Positions 58,105 through 64,000 of a stretch of DNA of 64,000 nucleotides are shown here, one piece after another. Origin of the DNA: Ficedula albicollis (taxonomy: Eukaryota > Chordata > Aves > Passeriformes > Muscicapidae); NCBI RefSeq assembly GCF_000247815.1, contig NC_021677.1:60203762-60267761 (forward strand), read 5' to 3'. Below the pieces are notes generated by a model that did not search any database, had not been told where the DNA came from, and saw nothing but the letters and a program-made list of their open reading frames with translations. Position 1 is the stretch's first letter; each line of letters opens with the position of its first letter. The position numbers and the translations under genes are program-made.

Positions 58105-60229
58105 ATCAGCTCCCCAAAGCCTTAAACTAAGGTGTGACAATGCGTTTTACAAGAGCTGTGCTCTGCCAACCTGACCCAGCCCAGCACTCGCACCAGTGAG
58201 GAAAAGGAGCTTGGACAACACAAAACCTATTGAAAGCACCTCTGGGCTCGAGCACATCTGTAAGGCCTTGCTGGAGGTAGCCAGCAGTGAGACTCCAGGG
58301 CAGGGATTACTCAGGAGGGGCTCAAATAATAGGAAAACAATGACTAAAAAGCTGCCTGTTCATTGCAGCCTCCCTGGAAACACGAGAGATGTGTTTGGGG
58401 AGCAAGGACAAAATGAAAGGGGCAGAACAATAAGCTGTTTCAAGCACCTGAGAATATATTTTTAAAGCAATAGAAAGAGAAAGAAAAAAAGACTTTAATT
58501 TCTGAAGCAGCACTCGAGTGCATTTTTTCTTCTGCAGCTGGTTCATGTATCACCTTCCTTATTGATTTTTTTTTCCTTTGCACTGAAAATATACATTATC
58601 TTCCAATCCTTCTTCAGTGAAATAAATCTACAGTGAAAACAAACTACACATTTGGCCAACCCTGCCTTAAAATTACACATCAAGAACATTTCCAGTGACA
58701 AATACTTTCAAGGCAAACAAACTGAAGAGAAATTAAAAAATCTCTGTGGGGCATAAATATGTAATTACACTCACACAGGGAGCATTTTATCAGGTAAACC
58801 ATCCTACTTTGTTAATTGAAATGCTGCAGCACAAGGTTTTTTGACAAAGGGGTTGAATATGCATGCATATTTTTCACTGCTGCTGTTCCATTTCTCTCTT
58901 TCCTTTCCCTGTGTGCTCCAGCGATGGGGTAGTGATCACTCCCGCTTTCTTTGTTCAAATATCCTCATTTCTGCCACCTCCACTTAATTCTGGCAGGGAA
59001 AGTTTTCCTTTCACCGAAGGCACAGGATTGTGGGGGGTTTTGTTGACTTGAAAAAGGAACCGAACCAAACCCCTGAAAACCAGAAATCAAGCGTTTTTCT
59101 TAAATTAAACTCTGCAGAAACAATAAAACGCTGAGAATTAAAAAAGAAAGCAGCACAGAATGAAAAGAACTGCAGGAAGTAGGTGCAGCTGTGCTGACCT
59201 AATCCCACTAAAACCTTACCAAGGTGAGGATGAGTTTTGGGAGCTGATGGGAACAAGGCTGAAGTTTGGGACTGAAGGGGTTTGGGGTCCAGGACCCAAG
59301 TCTTTGTTACAGGAGCATTTGTCAGTGTTTAGTGGCCACGGGCAGCAGTCAGTGAAATATTTACAGCACAATCCCTTCCAAGCAGCGTGGCTGCTGGCAG
59401 GGTGTTTAATTGTCTAAATGCAAGCTGCAGTGCCAGCTGTGGGTTTGCTCACCCATCTGGAGGGCTCTGCTGTGCCAGAGGAGGAAGCAGGGAATTTCCT
59501 CCCTGGAAAGAGGGGCACAGGCTGGCCCCATCACAGAGCTTGCTTGGCAGTGGTGACACCTGTGACAGCACTGGGATGGAGAAGAGACAGTGCTCAGGAT
59601 TTCTTTGAGGGAGGAATCTGGGATGCTGGCATGTCAGCATCCCTTCTCCCTGCAAATGGATGGAGAATAATGTGTTCCCTCCCACAACCCATTGCCTACT
59701 TCTCTGCATTTTCTCCCCCTCTAATGTGCGCTGCAGGAGGTGCCCCAGTTGCCCAGCCTTTAGCCACCATCCTGTGGGGAAACTCAGAAAGGCTCCAGTG
59801 CTTTTCTTCGTGAGTTTTGCACATTCTGCCCCGTGCCCATCTCTGCTTCCCTGCACATATCCTTCTCTTTCACAGTAATGTCCCACAAGTGTGATCTTCA
59901 CTCCATTTCCAGTCCCTTTTCCAGGCTCTATGGTTTGTTGGGACCAGAAGAAGATTGGCTGACATTTCCAGAGAAGGGCATTTCCATGCCATGCACCTCT
60001 CCAGGTAAATCATGTCAAAAGCCCATGGACATGTAAACCCTTGGAAAACATTCCAAAATGAACAAAATAAGTTTGAGTGATCTGCTGGTCTGTCTCTGTT
60101 TCCTTTGTTTGGTTTTTCAACATGACAACAGCACTGAGTCCTCTCCCAGGAATGATGTGATTGAATGGGAGTTGTTTTGAAACTAAACCACAGTGACTGA
60201 AGACCAAGAAGCTGCCAGCACTCAGAAAT

Positions 60230-60447
60230 CTGTTTCCCTCTGACCCTGAACCTTGAATAATTTTACACAAGGAGGATCAGGTTTGGTACAGCCTGTTTCC
60301 CTCTGACCCTGAATCTTGAATCATTTTACACAAGGAGGATCAGGTTTGGTACAGGACAGGTGAGAAATCTGGCGTGGTGTAACAGAATATTTTAGCCACC
60401 GGACAGGTGAGAAATCTGGCGTGGTGTAAGAGAATATTTTAGCCACC
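60230..60447. repeat. Two adjacent tandem duplications (63-bp and 47-bp units)
   Basis: CTGTTTCCCTCTGACCCTGA through GGTTTGGTACAG occurs at 60230-60291 and 60293-60354 with two substitutions. Directly after it, GGACAGGTGAGAAATCTGGC through TTTTAGCCACC occurs at 60354-60400 and 60401-60447 with one substitution. Confidence 0.93.
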
Positions 60448-62295
60448 AGCGTGTAATTTCCCTTTTATTTTTGATTGACTAGATCCTCCCTTTTTCCTCT
60501 TTTTCCATGCAAGAATCCCACCAGTGCTCTGCAGGACCTGGGTGGCCACGTGGGTGCCCAGCAGCTGAAATACGAGTGCTATGAAGAATTTTTGGGTGGA
60601 AACTGGAGCATCCAGAGATTTTTATTATCTTGAGAATTAAGCACCATCTTGGCAGGGATTTTAACCCAGACATCCCAGTCTAGGTTTTGGTATTTTATCC
60701 TTGCTCTATTTTGTTGGACAGTTAAGCAATAGAATATTTGCTGTATTCCTCAATATCCTTGGCTGGCTTGGATCCCTCCTGACTCACATTCACAGGGACA
60801 CTTCCCCATCTTTCTCTCTCCCCTCCCTTTGCCTTTTGAGCTGTAGGGTGGTTGTTTGCTCAATAAACAATGTTTGAAGCCGGCGGTCTCCAGGTATCTG
60901 TGTTGACTGAAACCACTGGGGTGTGTCAGGGAGAGCAAACAGCAGCTTAGCAGACACTGCTCTGGTTCCTGTGAAGCCTCAAACATAGCTGGTGAGGGTT
61001 CCCTCAGTGACAGGTCAGGGGATGCTTGAAGGAGTTTGACACTGCATTACTTTTCAATTTTATTACCATTATTTTCCTGAAATGCAAGAATAGCTACCTG
61101 TGTTTGCATAAAAAGCAAATAAGGCACCTTGCATCACTTTGGCTTGGAAAGTTGATTATTCCAACATCCAGCTCTAATTCTCCACCTGGTATTCTCACAG
61201 GGACATCTTTCTTGGGTATTTCGGTATCTCAGAAGATTTGCAAAGCAGAGGAGCCACAGCTCCCCGTGCTGAAGTGAAAAGGATGGGGATGCAGGGATAA
61301 AGGCTTATTGAAGAGTCATTCTCTGACATTGTGTTTTTGTTCACCTGTTCAAAAAATAGCCTGGGGTCACTTTCAGCCTGTGGTCTTGACAGGTTGGCCA
61401 AAAATTTCCAAGTATTTTGCTGACTAATTTTTCCTTGCATTTTGGTTAAAATATTGTGCTCTTGCATTTCCTGATTGGACTTTTTGTTCTTTTTAATGGG
61501 TGGATCTGTGCTGGTTTCAGTGCCTGCCTTTTCTTCCTCAGACGTTAAAGAATAAATCCAGGCTGGTTTTTCTGGGAGCTGCAACACTTGCTCCTGCTGG
61601 TGGACTGGGCATGCCTTTAATCCAAACTGTGCACCTGCCTGCGGTGCCTTTAAAATCCCTCAGTGATTTTACAAACCAGATGATGAGACCAGGAAAGTGT
61701 TTGCCAAACTCAGATTTAGTCTGTGGTGCAGTTGTGGCTGGATGAAGTGTTGAGATACCAGTTGGATCATGCTGCTGGTAAGGCTGTGACCCTTGCGAAG
61801 TGTTGCAGGAACACCTCAGAAAATGGAATATTGATTCCCAATTTTTTTTCAAAAATACTGAAATTCCTTAATGAGACATTGGGTTTTTTTGCTGTTTTAT
61901 TTTTTTTTTTCATTAGTTTGCATTTGTCACCATAACAGACCACCCAATTATCTTCTTATTCTTTTTTTTTTTTTATTGCCTTGTATGCTGCAGTCCAGAA
62001 GTGAATGGAGGCAGCAAGATATGGGAGGGTTCCATGGCAAAGGATGCTGCTGGGAGAATTCCTGTCAGCTGGGCTTTATGGACAAAGCCACAGATTGGGC
62101 AGTGGGCAGAAAGTCCTGACCATGGAGTTTTGCCATAAAAGCACATGAGGAATCACTACAGCTCTTGGAGAGCAAGAGGGAAAAGCCATTTGTGTGGGCA
62201 TCACACTGGACTGGATAAAACCCCTGTTTCTTTTCTCCAGAATCAGTAAAATATTTCCTCAGAAGTGCAGAGGGAGCTCAGGAAATCTCAGCAGC

Positions 62296-62400
62296 ACACT
62301 TGGGGACATGGTTTAGTGGTGGCCTTGGCAGAGCTGGAGGAGTGGTTGGACTTGGTGATCCTGGAGGTTTTTTCTCAGCTGAACAATTCCATGGTTCAGC
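62296..62400 (+). mobile_element. CR1 LINE 3' terminus, short
   Basis: CACTTGGGGACATGGTTTAG, TGGTGGCCTTGGCAGAGCTG, GTTGGACTTGGTGATCCTGG and AGGTTTTTTCTCAGCTGAAC, then AATTCCATGGTTC, is a CR1 3' end in sense orientation. Confidence 0.9.
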
Positions 62401-64000
62401 TGAATCCTGGGAGAGGTCAGCCAGCAGCCTGGCACATGCTCTGCACATCCCAAGGATGCTGCATCACAGTGTCTTTTTGATTCCTGGTCTTGCAGACAAT
62501 TTTTTTTTTTTTTTTTTTTGCTGAACAATGTAGATAGCAACTTTGAAGGGAAAACAGAGCCCCAGCCCCTCCACAAACAAATGCAGCATCTCTCTAAACC
62601 CGTGCATTTCCTTGGCCCTGCAGCATCTGTCAAAGATCTGCTTCAGCACCTCGGTGCTTGGGAGCTGTAACTTCCACCCTCAAACCATTTGGCTTGTTCT
62701 GATACATTCTTGTGCCATTCTTGTGCCAGTTTTCTGTCTAAGCAGGCTTCTTTGCTTTGTTGTGCTCGCTTCCCTGCCATGTTTCTACAGGGAAAGTCGA
62801 ATGGTTTTGAATCTTCTCCTGGAAGATTGAAACTCCCATCTCCCTGGCTTCTCTGTACTTGTTGAAATGGGAGGATCTCTCCTGAGTGAGGCACCCTGCT
62901 CAGCCAGTGGCCCTGGAGAGGATCAGTGACACTGCCCTGACTCACTGGCTACATCTGGACAGGTAAACTTTAGGGCTTCACTTGGCTTTTCCTCTCCTGC
63001 AGGACACTGGAGTGCTGTGGTCACCCTGGTAAAACACACCCCAGTGTTATGGGTCTGGTTTTTGTCAGCTAAAGGACCTTTATTAAAATGGACTTCCTTA
63101 CCTTAATCTTACATCCGTGACCCCGAGATCATCATCATGTTTCCACATTCCCATTTGTCTTCAATGCCTCTCACCCTCATATTTCAGCAAGCTGGATTTG
63201 TATCCTCCCATATTTCTCCCTCCTTTGAAGAAATAACTTTCTATTTCTCTTTTCACTCAGACAAACACTTGATGCTTCATCTGCCTTGGACTCCTTCTCC
63301 TGGGCAAAACCTGGAGTCTCTCTGTGAGGATGGTTGATGTGATGTGTCAGTGCAAGGAACAGTCCCTGCTCAGCCATATCTGCAAGGACTTACCTGCCTG
63401 AGCTCTGCAATTATGTGACTTTTAATTTGGGAAGATTATATAATATACTTAAATGAAAATCATAGAGGTGTTGTTAATACACAGGTTATGAATTGCAAAC
63501 AAAATGACAAATGACTGAATTACTTCTGAGCTCACACAGGCAAATTCAGATTTTCATTCCCACATATGTAATATGAAATACACCAGGAAGTTCATAATTA
63601 GGAAACTACAAGGGTTTCAAACCCATATTGCAAAAAAAGAAGACATTTTTGTGGCTCTGGAGGTTGTAAACATGCTTTCCATGTCGAGCTGTATGTTGCA
63701 TTTATGCTGATTTAATCATTCATTAAACATTAGTAAGAGGCCAATTATGCCGTTCAAGAATAAGATGTTTTACGAGGAAATGACAAAAAGATACATGTAA
63801 TCATTGAAATGCCAGTTTACAATCAGATAGGATGGGAAATAATCCCTTTAGCAAGCTTAAGCTTTTACATATTAATGGCAACATTGGGGAGAGTGGGAAG
63901 AGGGCTTTATCAGCCTCATGGTCTCCTGGCCCCGATGGGGAAGGGAGAGCTCGTGGTGCTCTGGACAGAGATTTAACAACTTCTCTCTGTGCCTCACATA
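62401..64000. other. Intergenic unique sequence to window end; no gene seen
   Basis: A T19 run lies at 62501-62519. No exon or repeat was recognised. The AT-rich block at 63400-63900 is listed separately. Confidence 0.5.
63400..63900. promoter_or_regulatory. Candidate conserved non-coding element
   Basis: AT-rich, repeat-free block with GCTGATTTAATCATTCATTA, GGCCAATTATGCC, ATGTAATCATTGAAATG and GGAAATAATCCCTTT (TAATCC core at 63840-63845, an OTX/PITX-type site). Non-coding in all frames. Inference from motifs and location. Confidence 0.33.

Larger units (their letters stand above)
57471..62295. other. Intergenic unique sequence with local duplications; no gene seen
   Basis: Holds tandem duplications at 58007-58104 and 60230-60447. 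An AT-rich block at 58540-58870 could be regulatory but has no distinctive motif cluster. No coding exon was recognised; the open frames of 130-150 codons at 57611-58051, 59449-59901 and 61195-61587 have no family resemblance. Confidence 0.5.

Overview
The window is vertebrate nuclear DNA, most likely from a bird and perhaps a songbird. It carries one protein-coding gene, broken into short exons by introns with canonical splice sites. It also has many fragments of CR1, the characteristic avian LINE, in both orientations, and three copies of one retroviral LTR family. There is no operon structure, Shine-Dalgarno signal or other bacterial feature. The bird call rests on the CR1 density and the compact introns; the songbird suggestion is weaker inference.

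Positions 1-13862 hold the 3' part of EXOC5 (Sec10, an exocyst subunit) on the + strand: 14 distinct coding exons encoding 553 residues up to the stop at 13860-13862. The vertebrate protein is about 708 residues, so roughly 155 N-terminal residues lie upstream of the window. All splice phases agree. Two things are odd. A 489-bp segment carrying one whole coding exon is tandemly duplicated at about 99% identity (11823-11931 and 12312-12420). The intron leading into it starts with GC, not GT. Reading-frame arithmetic shows that a full-length protein must use exactly one of the two exon copies. A candidate 3' UTR with several AATAAA signals follows, to about 15.9 kb.

From about 16 kb to 64 kb I find no gene. 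In vertebrates the 3' side of EXOC5 faces the long gene-poor interval towards OTX2, so this is probably part of that desert. It contains CR1 fragments, three solo LTRs (24845-25440 +, 44085-44622 -, 56870-57470 +), microsatellites, a hexanucleotide array of about 380 bp, two homopolymer-G tracts (42 and 416 nt), and AT-rich unique blocks with homeodomain and POU-type motifs that are reasonable candidates for conserved enhancers.

A second theme is sequence quality. An exact 20-nt Illumina adapter lies between two identical 64-bp copies at 23518-23665, and about ten other short direct tandem duplications (45-490 bp units) are scattered through the window, with the long poly-G runs. Some or all of these duplications, possibly including the EXOC5 exon, may be assembly artefacts. 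I found no convincing new multi-gene system; the exon duplication is the most consequential observation, and whether it is real must be settled with reads.
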